Shown: positions 1 to 6,712, counted from the stretch's first letter. The stretch is DNA of 6,966 nt from Methanobacteriota archaeon (GCA_029979405.1 JAPOHM010000073.1:1-6966); one strand, 5' to 3'. Numbers and translations: made by a program. Notes: generated by a model not told the origin, from the sequence alone.

Positions 1-793
1 GGGCGATTTCATGACCTTGTGTAACCGAAAGATACGGATTTACTTGGGCATGCGTTTCTGCATAAATTTCCCCACCGATGGTCTTTGTCCTCAATAAGTG
101 CATATCAACAACGCCATCTGTATCTCTTATTGTGCTCTCCATCAGAATGTAAGTGTCAGAATCTACTCCTGCTTCGCTAATTTCGAGTAATGACTCATAT
201 ACAATCTTCATACCAATCCTCGTCAGCATAAAGGCAACAATCAATGCTGCTGCGAGATCTCCAACACTGTATCCCAATTCTGAAACCAAGAGTCCTGCAA
301 AGACAACAAGCGAAGATAGAGCATCAGTTCTGTGATGTATAGCATTGGCTTGGATTAATTGATGATTGTGTCTAACCCCTGCCTTGTGCGTGTACTGATA
401 GAGAATTTCTTTTGCGATTAAAGATACCCCTGCAACTATTAACGCAGTTCTTCCGGGGTTTGCCCAGGTATCACTTTCTTGAATCCTCTGAATGAATTCC
501 CAACCCAGTCCAAGTCCTGTTGCAATTATTAGGAAACCTACAACCATTGATGCTATAGTTTCGTATCGCCGGTGACCATATTGATGATTTTCATCAGCTT
601 CTCTTGAACCAAAAAGGATAGCGATATAGACAACAAAGTCTGAAATCAAATCTGCTATTGAATGAACTGCGTCAGCAATCAATGAAGCACTGCTTGTTAT
701 TATACCGACAAACGCCTTGAGCCCTGCGAGAATAACATTGACGAAAGCCCCGATAACGGTAACCTTTCTTGCAACATTGTCTCTTTCGGACAT
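1..793 (-). CDS. Cation diffusion facilitator (CDF) family metal exporter, C-terminus cut off by window edge
   Basis: Inner-membrane antiporter of the CDF/ZnT/FieF family, which exports divalent metal (Zn, Fe, Mn or similar) in exchange for protons. Reading the minus strand from ATG at 793 gives 264 codons before the window edge. About six hydrophobic helices are visible (near residues 11-31, 36-60, 79-100, 114-132, 150-172, 178-197). TM2 carries 'DAVHSIADLISD', an HxxxD pair (H44, D48). TM5 carries 'HHRTDALSS', a second HxxxD pair (H153, D157). These are the transport-site motifs of the family. The conserved loop 'YGHRRYE' lies at 72-78. A cytoplasmic domain starts near residue 203 with the usual 'HLLRTK...GEIYAETHAQVNP' and '...QGHEI' pattern. 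Most family members are about 290-320 residues, so only the end is missing. An in-frame ATG at 826 would add 11 residues, but it would place the TATA-like element (811-820) inside the gene, so 793 is preferred. HxxxD/HxxxD is common in zinc transporters; the substrate is not proven. Confidence 0.93.
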   Translation of the reverse strand, partial: MSERDNVARKVTVIGAFVNVILAGLKAFVGIITSSASLIADAVHSIADLISDFVVYIAILFGSREADENHQYGHRRYETIASMVVGFLIIATGLGLGWEFIQRIQESDTWANPGRTALIVAGVSLIAKEILYQYTHKAGVRHNHQLIQANAIHHRTDALSSLVVFAGLLVSELGYSVGDLAAALIVAFMLTRIGMKIVYESLLEISEAGVDSDTYILMESTIRDTDGVVDMHLLRTKTIGGEIYAETHAQVNPYLSVTQGHEIA

Positions 794-810
794 GTTTGAC
801 CCTACATGCC

Positions 811-820
811 AATATTTTTT
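811..820 (-). promoter_or_regulatory. TATA-like element for the CDF gene
   Basis: On the minus strand this reads AAAAAATATT, 18-27 bases upstream of the ATG at 793. No convincing Shine-Dalgarno lies between, so a leaderless transcript starting at or just before the ATG is plausible. The element is a few bases closer than the classic archaeal TATA centre (about -26). This is a candidate only, but it helps choose the start at 793 over 826. Confidence 0.4.
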
Positions 821-838
821 GAACATGTGTTACTGGTG

Positions 839-848
839 ATATGAATAA
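839..848 (+). promoter_or_regulatory. TATA-like element for the giant surface protein gene
   Basis: ATATGAATAA lies 18-27 bases upstream of the ATG at 866, the same distance as the element found for the divergent CDF gene. There is no usable ribosome binding site directly before 866. An in-frame stop TGA at 842-844 with no ATG, GTG or TTG between makes 866 the first possible start. The sequence matches a TATA box only weakly. Confidence 0.3.
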
Positions 849-865
849 GTAAGCGTTATGTTATA

Positions 866-3800
866 ATGACACATAGAGGTATTGTGTCTGCTAAAGTTTG
901 GGCAACCTTTGCCACCATCGCTTTGATGTGCTTGATGCCATATCAAACGGTAGATTTGACATACCTTGAATCTGGTTCATCTGAAAAGAAGAGCGGAACG
1001 GAAACAACAGAAATACTTCTCATGGGGAACAGTTATACTGCTTCTAATTCACTCGATGGTTTGGTCCAAGGTGTGCTGAGTGCATCCTCAACCAACTCGA
1101 ATGTTTCTTCTTTAACAAGCGGAGGAATGCGTCTATCTCAGCATTGGAGCAATGTTCAATCTGCAGGCCATCAATGGAATACCACACTTAACAACGGGAA
1201 TTGGAATTGGGTCGTTCTGCAAGACCAGAGCCAAATTCCTGGTTTCCCACGGAGCCAATCAGATTGGATTGCAAGCAAGGATGGAGCTGTCGGACTTGCG
1301 GAAGTTATCGAAGACATCGGCGCAGAGACTGTACTAATGATGACGTGGGGCAGAAGAGATGGAGACAGTATGAACTCTTTGAGATACCCCGATTTCTCTA
1401 CAATGCAAGATGAGTTAGCAAGTGGTTACTTAGACTATAGAGACAATATTTCTGCTAACGGAGGAAATGCATGGGTAGCACCTGTTGGACTTGCTTTCGA
1501 GCACATTCATGACAAAATTATTGCTGAGGGGGGAACTCCTACTAACTCAGGAAACACGTTTTATGACCTCTATACCGGAGATGGCAGTCATCCCTCAATT
1601 TCAGGATCATACCTTACCGCGTTGGTAATCTATGCCACCTTGACAGGGGAGAATCCTGTCGGGCTTTCGCATTCAACAACGCTCTCAAATGCATTAGTTC
1701 TTGAATTACAACAAGCAGCAGCTGCAACGGTATTCAACGAAACAAGCCACCTAAATTACCCATGGCAAACTAATACCCAGACATCTACAACACAGACAAC
1801 ATTAGCGTTTGAGTGGCTAGCACAACATGGAGCGTCTCAGGATTATGAAATCACGGACATCATTGTCGACTCATACGGTGATTTGTTCGCAATAGGAAAG
1901 ACTGAAGTTTTGAGTACAAATTCAACATACGGGGCTTGCGAATTTACCAAGAATATGATATTTTTTGTAATGAAATTACAGTCAACAGGCCAATGTCTTT
2001 GGATTTCTGATGTCACTGTTTCTAATTCAGGTAACATGGCATATGGTAGTAACTTGACTTCTATAGATGTTGATAGTAACGGAAATATTTTTGTTACAGG
2101 ATTCGTGATGGGTGCAAATAATGGCCAGAGTAAAACCTTCGAATTTGAATCATCAATTACCTACAAGCCTCCAAATAATCCTGTAGCAAATGGATTTGTA
2201 GGTAAATTAGACTCCACAGGAGTTTGGCAATGGGTATCGAATCTTGGAAATGATGGTGTTGAAATATCGAGTGTTGCAGTAAATTCCGTAGACCAAATAT
2301 TCATTTCTGGATACATGACTACTGCTGATTTTGTATCTGATGGCTTTGGACAATACAAACCATTTATTTCAAAAATTTCTCAAACAGGCTCAACAGATTG
2401 GACAAATTACGTTGAAGCAGGTGCAGACGGCTCTGCTTGTACTACAACAACAAATAGCAATAACAACATGAAATTTACTGATATAGGAATAAATTCTCAA
2501 GACGACATAGTCGTTACTGGTTTCATGCATAATTATGAAAATCCAACTTATTGTACATCTTACGATTTTGATAATATCAACATTTACGTCAATAAGTCAG
2601 AACTGCACAATAAATATACAACCTTAATTGCTCAAATCGACAGTTCAGGGAATTGGGATTGGGCAAAGACATGGGACTACGCAAGTGGGACAAACAAAGC
2701 TCATGACATTGCTTTGGATAAAAATGACAACGTAATTATATCGGGCTCTGGATACAGCGAAATTATTGCAAGTTCTACCTACGTTGATTCAGGAGGTTCA
2801 GAAAATGGATTTGTCGCTAAGGCAGATAGTAATGGAAATTGGATTTGGATTCAGGGCGCTGTGTGCAATTGTAGAACAAATGTTTACGCAGTAGAGACAG
2901 ATTCTTCAAACGACATATGGTTTGCTGGAACCTATTCTTCTACATTTAACATCGGAGGAATCTCACTCAATACAATGGCTGGTGCACGTGATGCATTCGT
3001 GGCTAAATTTGCTTCAAACGGGTCAGCAATTTTTGCGATAGGAGGAGGTACAACTGGTAATGACCATGCATCCGGATTCGCAATTCACCCTAACGATGGT
3101 GCATATGTATCTGGAATTGTGGGGGGCCCTACATCGGCATTTGGTTCTCATTATGCGCAAAATAGTGGTGGCACAGACTGGTTCATTACAAAATTAACCA
3201 GAGACTATGACGGTGATTTACAACCCGATGCAATTGATGATGATGATGATGGTGACTTCGTCATCGACATCTTAGACCAGTGCAAGTATTCACCATTAGG
3301 GTTCGAATCAGTTACTGCGCAGGACCATGACTCTGATGGCTGCAGGGATTCGGATGAAGATGATGATGATGACAACGATGGACTACTCGACGATCTAGAT
3401 TCGTGTTCCAAAGGAATGACTGGATGGACATCTACCAATTTGACCGACCTTGATGGCGATGGTTGTTTTGATGCTCTCGAGGATTATGATGATGACGCAG
3501 ATGGTTACGAGGATTTCGAGGATTTCTGTCCTAGGATTCCAGGCAATTCCACTTTTGAATATGAAAAAGGGTGTCCGGACAGTGATGGAGATGGTCGACC
3601 TGACATCCTCGATGCATTCCCCGAAGATCCATCAGAATGGGAAGATTCTGACAATGATGGATACGGAAATAACGTTGATACATTCCCTATGGATGCTACA
3701 CAAAACAAAGACACTGATGGAGATGGATATGGTGATTTCACCTATGGAAACGGAGGAGATGGTTGCCCAACCGTATCTGGTACTTCCACAATCGACCGCA

Positions 3801-5158
3801 GAGGTTGTCCCGACAGTGATGGAGACGGTTACAGCGACGAAGGTGATGATTTCCCTGACGATCCTGATGAGTACTTAGATACAGACGGAGACGAAGTTCC
3901 CGACCACGCTGACGCATTCCCATTCGACCCTACTCAACAATCCGACAGAGATGGCGATGGTTATGGAGATAATCCAAATGGAAATCTTGGTGATGTCTTC
4001 CCTGACGACCCAACCAAACATTTCGACTCTGATAGAGATGGCTATGATGACGGAAATGATTCGTTCCCATTCGACCCAACACAATGGGAAGATAATGATG
4101 GAGACGGAATGGGTGACAATCCGATGGGGATAGGTGCAGATAAGTTCCCTAACGACCCAACTCAATGGGGAGACATTGACGGTGACGGATACGGAGATAA
4201 CCAAACCGGTAATAATCCAGACGCTTTTCCCACAGATGCTACTCAATGGTCGGATAGGGATGGTGACGGATATGGCGATAATCCATTTGGAAGACTTTAC
4301 GACATGTTCCCTGATAATCCGACCCAGTGGATTGATGAAGATGGCGACGGACTCGGGGATAACAAGTCTGGTACCGATGCAGACCCTTATCTAAATGACT
4401 TAGACAATGATGGCTACAATGATACTATCGACATATTGCCTAGGTTTGCTTCACCTGGTGATTTAGACGCAGATGGATGCATGGATGAAGATGATGCTTT
4501 TGAAGACAATGCGTTAGAATGTTTGGACACAGACGGTGACGGGATTGGAAATAATGCGGATTCTGATGACGATAATGACGAATGGACTGATGCTGATGAA
4601 ATTCGAGCGGGCACAGACCCATTGGATCCAAAAGATACTCCAGTCGATAGCTTTGAGATTGTTATTCCGGGAACTGCGGTTGGCTTAGGAGCGTGGGACT
4701 TGATCGGCATCTTTGGAGGAGTGCCAATATTCACTTGGCTTGCGTTTGGTTTTCTAACCAGAAACAAGAGATGTGCAAGATTTGAAGAAGAATTGAGTAA
4801 AGCAGAATCAAGACAAGAACTAGAGGAAATCGCTTTGAGATGGGAGTTTAGTTTGATGCTCAGATTACTTGGACCTCACCAAGGAATAAGGTTGGAAAGA
4901 ATTCGTTCAGAATTAGATGATGAATTTGAAAATGCGGAAAATATGATGATTTCTCAAGGTATTACTCCGATGACTGCTATTGACCAGACTCCTCTTGTAG
5001 AAGAATACAGCAAGAAAACCCCCGAAGAATTTGCGAAGCCTTCGATCAATGCTAAAGCAGACCAAATCGATGAATTCGGATATCAATGGATCAAACATAA
5101 TGGAGATGACTATTATCGAGGTTCAGATGATGACGACTGGAATAAATTGGAAAGTTAA
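866..5158 (+). CDS. Giant membrane-anchored surface protein: SGNH (DUF4886-like) hydrolase, seven-unit beta-propeller, calcium-binding stalk
   Basis: 1430 residues, complete (ATG to TAA at 5156-5158). Residues about 10-28 form a hydrophobic signal or anchor segment. Residues about 49-300 resemble SGNH hydrolases of the DUF4886 type: block I 'LLMGNSYT' with nucleophile S56, a 'SGG' at 85-87, 'VVLQDQS' at 116-122, 'MMTWGRRDGD', and the Asp-His block 'DGSHPSISGSYLTALVIYATL' split as D239, H242 and the following helix. Residues about 314-780 hold seven SBBP-like propeller units. Residues about 781-1255 are Asp-rich thrombospondin-3-like calcium-binding repeats with paired cysteines. One transmembrane helix (about 1279-1297) is followed by R1299, K1301 and R1302, so the C-terminal tail should be cytoplasmic. 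The tail has a charged helical stretch (1306-1354) and ends in an aromatic motif (G1405, Y1406, W1408, G1413, Y1416, Y1417, R1418, W1425). The domains suggest an exported esterase or deacetylase-like enzyme on a stalk; the substrate is unknown and catalysis is inferred from motifs only. Cleavage of the N-terminal segment cannot be judged. Confidence 0.9.
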   Translation: MTHRGIVSAKVWATFATIALMCLMPYQTVDLTYLESGSSEKKSGTETTEILLMGNSYTASNSLDGLVQGVLSASSTNSNVSSLTSGGMRLSQHWSNVQSAGHQWNTTLNNGNWNWVVLQDQSQIPGFPRSQSDWIASKDGAVGLAEVIEDIGAETVLMMTWGRRDGDSMNSLRYPDFSTMQDELASGYLDYRDNISANGGNAWVAPVGLAFEHIHDKIIAEGGTPTNSGNTFYDLYTGDGSHPSISGSYLTALVIYATLTGENPVGLSHSTTLSNALVLELQQAAAATVFNETSHLNYPWQTNTQTSTTQTTLAFEWLAQHGASQDYEITDIIVDSYGDLFAIGKTEVLSTNSTYGACEFTKNMIFFVMKLQSTGQCLWISDVTVSNSGNMAYGSNLTSIDVDSNGNIFVTGFVMGANNGQSKTFEFESSITYKPPNNPVANGFVGKLDSTGVWQWVSNLGNDGVEISSVAVNSVDQIFISGYMTTADFVSDGFGQYKPFISKISQTGSTDWTNYVEAGADGSACTTTTNSNNNMKFTDIGINSQDDIVVTGFMHNYENPTYCTSYDFDNINIYVNKSELHNKYTTLIAQIDSSGNWDWAKTWDYASGTNKAHDIALDKNDNVIISGSGYSEIIASSTYVDSGGSENGFVAKADSNGNWIWIQGAVCNCRTNVYAVETDSSNDIWFAGTYSSTFNIGGISLNTMAGARDAFVAKFASNGSAIFAIGGGTTGNDHASGFAIHPNDGAYVSGIVGGPTSAFGSHYAQNSGGTDWFITKLTRDYDGDLQPDAIDDDDDGDFVIDILDQCKYSPLGFESVTAQDHDSDGCRDSDEDDDDDNDGLLDDLDSCSKGMTGWTSTNLTDLDGDGCFDALEDYDDDADGYEDFEDFCPRIPGNSTFEYEKGCPDSDGDGRPDILDAFPEDPSEWEDSDNDGYGNNVDTFPMDATQNKDTDGDGYGDFTYGNGGDGCPTVSGTSTIDRRGCPDSDGDGYSDEGDDFPDDPDEYLDTDGDEVPDHADAFPFDPTQQSDRDGDGYGDNPNGNLGDVFPDDPTKHFDSDRDGYDDGNDSFPFDPTQWEDNDGDGMGDNPMGIGADKFPNDPTQWGDIDGDGYGDNQTGNNPDAFPTDATQWSDRDGDGYGDNPFGRLYDMFPDNPTQWIDEDGDGLGDNKSGTDADPYLNDLDNDGYNDTIDILPRFASPGDLDADGCMDEDDAFEDNALECLDTDGDGIGNNADSDDDNDEWTDADEIRAGTDPLDPKDTPVDSFEIVIPGTAVGLGAWDLIGIFGGVPIFTWLAFGFLTRNKRCARFEEELSKAESRQELEEIALRWEFSLMLRLLGPHQGIRLERIRSELDDEFENAENMMISQGITPMTAIDQTPLVEEYSKKTPEEFAKPSINAKADQIDEFGYQWIKHNGDDYYRGSDDDDWNKLES
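1010..1765 (+). other. SGNH/DUF4886-like hydrolase domain (residues about 49-300)
   Basis: The catalytic triad expected for SGNH esterases is present in order and at normal spacing: S56 in 'GNSYT', D239 and H242 in 'DGSHPS'. Around them are the extra blocks I associate with DUF4886-like proteins: 'VVLQDQS' near 116-122, 'TWGRRDGD' near 160-167, 'VAPVGLAF' near 204-211 and 'GSYLTALVIYATLTG' near 247-261. The family acts on ester or acetyl groups, often on carbohydrates. This is recalled from family knowledge and was not checked by profile search. The oxyanion Asn of classic block III is not obvious; Q119, Q121 or S122 may serve instead. Confidence 0.72.
1805..3205 (+). repeat. Seven-unit SBBP-like beta-propeller region (residues about 314-780)
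   Basis: Seven degenerate units follow the pattern [h-x-x-I-x-h-D-s-x-x-x-I-h-h-x-G] ... [F-h-x-K-h-x-s-x-G-x-W-x-W]. The first half of each unit reads DIIVDSYGDLFAIG (331), SIDVDSNGNIFVTG (399), SVAVNSVDQIFISG (469), DIGINSQDDIVVTG (539), DIALDKNDNVIISG (614), AVETDSSNDIWFAG (675) and GFAIHPNDGAYVSG (737). The second half reads for example FVGKLDSTGVWQW and FVAKADSNGNWIW. Unit 7 stops at 'WFITKLTRD' without its W-x-W strand, and a lone 'FEWLAQHG' strand precedes unit 1, which suggests a closed ring. Such propellers usually bind proteins or glycans and are not catalytic. Unit lengths vary by more than 20 residues because of loop insertions. Confidence 0.75.
3206..4630 (+). repeat. Asp-rich thrombospondin-3-like calcium-binding stalk (residues about 781-1255)
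   Basis: Dense 'DxDxDGxxD' loops in tandem, the signature of type 3 thrombospondin-like calcium-binding repeats. The first part (residues 781-990) contains cysteine-paired modules: C806-C826, C847-C867, C888-C903 and C967-C981. The second part (residues 918-1160, nt 3617-4345) contains nine 'FPxDPTQW'-type motifs with Phe at 918, 940, 996, 1018, 1045, 1067, 1094, 1121 and 1148, spaced mostly 22 or 27 residues apart. A last Cys pair (C1205, C1219) lies before the membrane helix. Short GAT runs encode Asp tracts (nt 3236-3250 and 3359-3370). The expected role is a rigid, calcium-stabilised spacer that holds the propeller and hydrolase away from the membrane. Confidence 0.85.
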
Positions 5159-6574
5159 TCAATGATTATTCCTACTCGTTCTCTTGTTATTTCCGCCTCT
5201 ACCACGACTTCTTCCTGGACCTTTTGGGGGCCTTTTGTTTCTATCGAATTTTTGCTTTCTAGGTTTACCTGAATGATTGTTATTTTGGTTACCGCCTGAC
5301 CTGTTACCCGAATCATTCTTTTTCCAGTTGCGTTTCCCGAAATGCCTCTTACCAGAATCAGATTTTGAATCTGAATTTCTACCTGACCTGTCTTTTCTTC
5401 TCCTATCCATAGGCCTTGGAGGCGAAATATAAGAGATATCTTCGTGTAGTGTAAGGTCTTTGAATTCTGGAGGTTTGAATTTAATATTCAATCCCACATG
5501 TTTTTGGATAGTTGACCACTGTTTTTTCTGAGGGTTTTGCACGAGAGAAATAACGTTTCCAGAACTTCCTGCTCTTGCTGTTCTACCAGATCGATGTTTG
5601 TACGCATTACCATTTTCTGGTGGGTCATAATGGACGACACAGTAGACGCCTTCCACATCTAAGCCTCTTGCAGCGACATCGGTAGCAACTATTGCATGAC
5701 AGCGTTCTTCAGAAAATTCTTCCACTGCTCTCGCTCTTTGACGTTGAGCAAGTCCACCGTGAATAATTGACACTCGCAGACCCTCAACCTGTAATTCTTC
5801 TGCGACTCTTTCCACTCCTGCTCTTGTTCTGCAAAAAATGAAAGCCCTGCCTGATTTTCTAACCGCTTCTGCAGTTATCTTACTCTTCATTGAATTTGGA
5901 ATCAACCAGAAATGGTGGTCCATATCCGTAAGCGAAACATCTTCTTTTCCAACGCTGATAATAATCGGTTCATTCAGATAATTTTCTCTAATGTGTGCAA
6001 TATCATATTCGTCTAACGTTGCACTAAATAACGCAGTTTGTCTTTTGGGATTACACTGGTCAAGTATTTCACAGACAGCTTCTGTAAAGCCCATGTCGGA
6101 CATTCGGTCAGCTTCGTCTAAGATTACAAATTCAACTGCACTCAAATCGATGTGCCCTTGTTCTATGTGGTCAAGAAGTCGACCCGGGCAAGCTACAACT
6201 GAATCAACTCCTTTGTCCAATTTTCTGATTTGCTTATTGTATGAAACACCGCCATAAATCGACATCATACGAAGATTTTGAGACCAAGCAAGTGGGTCCA
6301 GTACTTGGAAGATTTGTTCTGCTAACTCTCTTGTAGGAGTTAGAATGAGGGACTTTGGCCGATTCGGTTCAGCCCTTGTTAAATGCTCAATCATTGGTAT
6401 ACCAAAAGCCAAAGTCTTACCGCTTCCAGTTGGAGCTCTACAACAAATATCATGCTTTAGAATCATATCTGGTATAGTTTCCCTTTGCACCTCAAAAGGT
6501 TCCTCAAAACCAGCCCTTCGTAATTCTTTGCACATCTGGGGGCTAATTCCCAAATCGGAGAACTTAACACCCAA
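5159..6574 (-). CDS. DEAD-box ATP-dependent RNA helicase with basic R/G/N/S-rich tail
   Basis: 471 residues, complete. It is an ATP-driven RNA-unwinding enzyme for RNA folding, ribosome assembly or decay, in the DeaD/RhlE-like group. All motifs appear in order: Q motif (F5, Q30), Walker A 'APTGSGKT' (47-54), 'PTREL' (80-84), 'GG' (108-109), 'CPGR' (129-132, with Cys where Thr is usual), 'DEAD' (153-156), 'SAT' (184-186), 'FIFCRTR' (245-251), 'ATDVAARGLDV' (297-307) and 'HRSGRTARAG' (327-336). Residues about 389-471 are a low-complexity tail rich in Arg, Lys, Gly, Asn and Ser, typical of RNA-binding disordered extensions. The start is TTG at 6574: it keeps F5 of the Q motif, has GAGGT six bases upstream, and an in-frame TGA lies only three codons further upstream. 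The first ATG (Met14) would lose F5. Its stop at 5159-5161 directly abuts the TAA of the convergent surface-protein gene. The precise ortholog name is not decidable here. Confidence 0.95.
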   Translation of the reverse strand: MGVKFSDLGISPQMCKELRRAGFEEPFEVQRETIPDMILKHDICCRAPTGSGKTLAFGIPMIEHLTRAEPNRPKSLILTPTRELAEQIFQVLDPLAWSQNLRMMSIYGGVSYNKQIRKLDKGVDSVVACPGRLLDHIEQGHIDLSAVEFVILDEADRMSDMGFTEAVCEILDQCNPKRQTALFSATLDEYDIAHIRENYLNEPIIISVGKEDVSLTDMDHHFWLIPNSMKSKITAEAVRKSGRAFIFCRTRAGVERVAEELQVEGLRVSIIHGGLAQRQRARAVEEFSEERCHAIVATDVAARGLDVEGVYCVVHYDPPENGNAYKHRSGRTARAGSSGNVISLVQNPQKKQWSTIQKHVGLNIKFKPPEFKDLTLHEDISYISPPRPMDRRRKDRSGRNSDSKSDSGKRHFGKRNWKKNDSGNRSGGNQNNNHSGKPRKQKFDRNKRPPKGPGRSRGRGGNNKRTSRNNH

Positions 6575-6580
6575 CTCTAT

Positions 6581-6585
6581 ACCTC
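6581..6585 (-). promoter_or_regulatory. Ribosome binding site GAGGT that decides the helicase TTG start
   Basis: The minus strand reads GAGGT six bases before the TTG at 6574, a good match to the anti-Shine-Dalgarno sequence at a normal distance. The other two genes with a visible start near a TATA-like element have no such site, so this gene seems to be translated from a leadered transcript. Confidence 0.65.
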
Positions 6586-6652
6586 ATTTTCAACGCCGTA
6601 ACCCTTTACTATTAACAACTCCCTATGTTTCAAGAATAATACACCTATCAAG

Positions 6653-6666
6653 TGATTAAATAATCA
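6653..6666. promoter_or_regulatory. 14-bp perfect palindrome in the divergent helicase/msrA spacer
   Basis: TGATTA-AA-TAATCA is an inverted repeat with two 6-bp arms and a 2-bp spacer. It sits near the middle of the 138-bp intergenic region, 47-60 bases before the msrA ATG and 79-92 bases before the helicase start. Its size and position suit a dimeric helix-turn-helix regulator. It is AT-rich, so chance is a real alternative. Confidence 0.3.
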
Positions 6667-6684
6667 TAGTCAAAGACATGGTTC

Positions 6685-6696
6685 AATAAAGTAAAA
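6685..6696 (+). promoter_or_regulatory. TATA-like element for msrA
   Basis: AATAAAGTAAAA lies 17-28 bases upstream of the ATG at 6713, with no Shine-Dalgarno before that ATG. This fits a leaderless archaeal transcript starting at or near the ATG. The distance matches that of the element before the CDF gene. Confidence 0.42.
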
Positions 6697-6712
6697 CTTC
6701 AACCTCTAATCC

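Noticed and set aside
153..335. Plus-strand open frame of 60 codons opposite the CDF gene
   Set aside because: It is antisense to a well-supported membrane transporter reading frame and shows no recognisable features.
790..831. Three ACATG copies and a small AACA-TG-TGTT palindrome in the divergent spacer
   Set aside because: Arms are only 4 bp and the copies are unevenly spaced (14 and 19 bases). One overlaps the CDF start codon. Chance is the simplest explanation.
841..862. Tiny upstream frames ATG-AAT-AAG-TAA (841-852) and ATG-TTA-TAA (858-866)
   Set aside because: Only three and two codons. The GGTGAT before 841 is too close to act as a ribosome binding site, and both would lie before the transcript start if the gene is leaderless.
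920..940. Possible lipoprotein lipobox at C22 of the surface protein
   Set aside because: The residues before Cys are A-L-M, not a small residue at -1 as lipoboxes require. The segment looks like a plain signal or anchor helix.
3450..4394. Several open frames of 60-142 codons on both strands inside the stalk region
   Set aside because: They are by-products of the codon-periodic Asp/Gly repeats. Their products are low-complexity (Met/Ile/Thr or Ser-rich) with no family resemblance, while the main frame is continuous and clearly meaningful.
6345..6659. Plus-strand open frame of 104 codons opposite the helicase N-terminus
   Set aside because: It is antisense to the conserved Q-motif and Walker A region, crosses into the intergenic spacer and has no recognisable motif.
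6575..6712. Possible RNA gene in the helicase/msrA spacer
   Set aside because: No tRNA arms, long stem-loops or conserved RNA pattern are visible; the spacer is explained by two divergent promoters.
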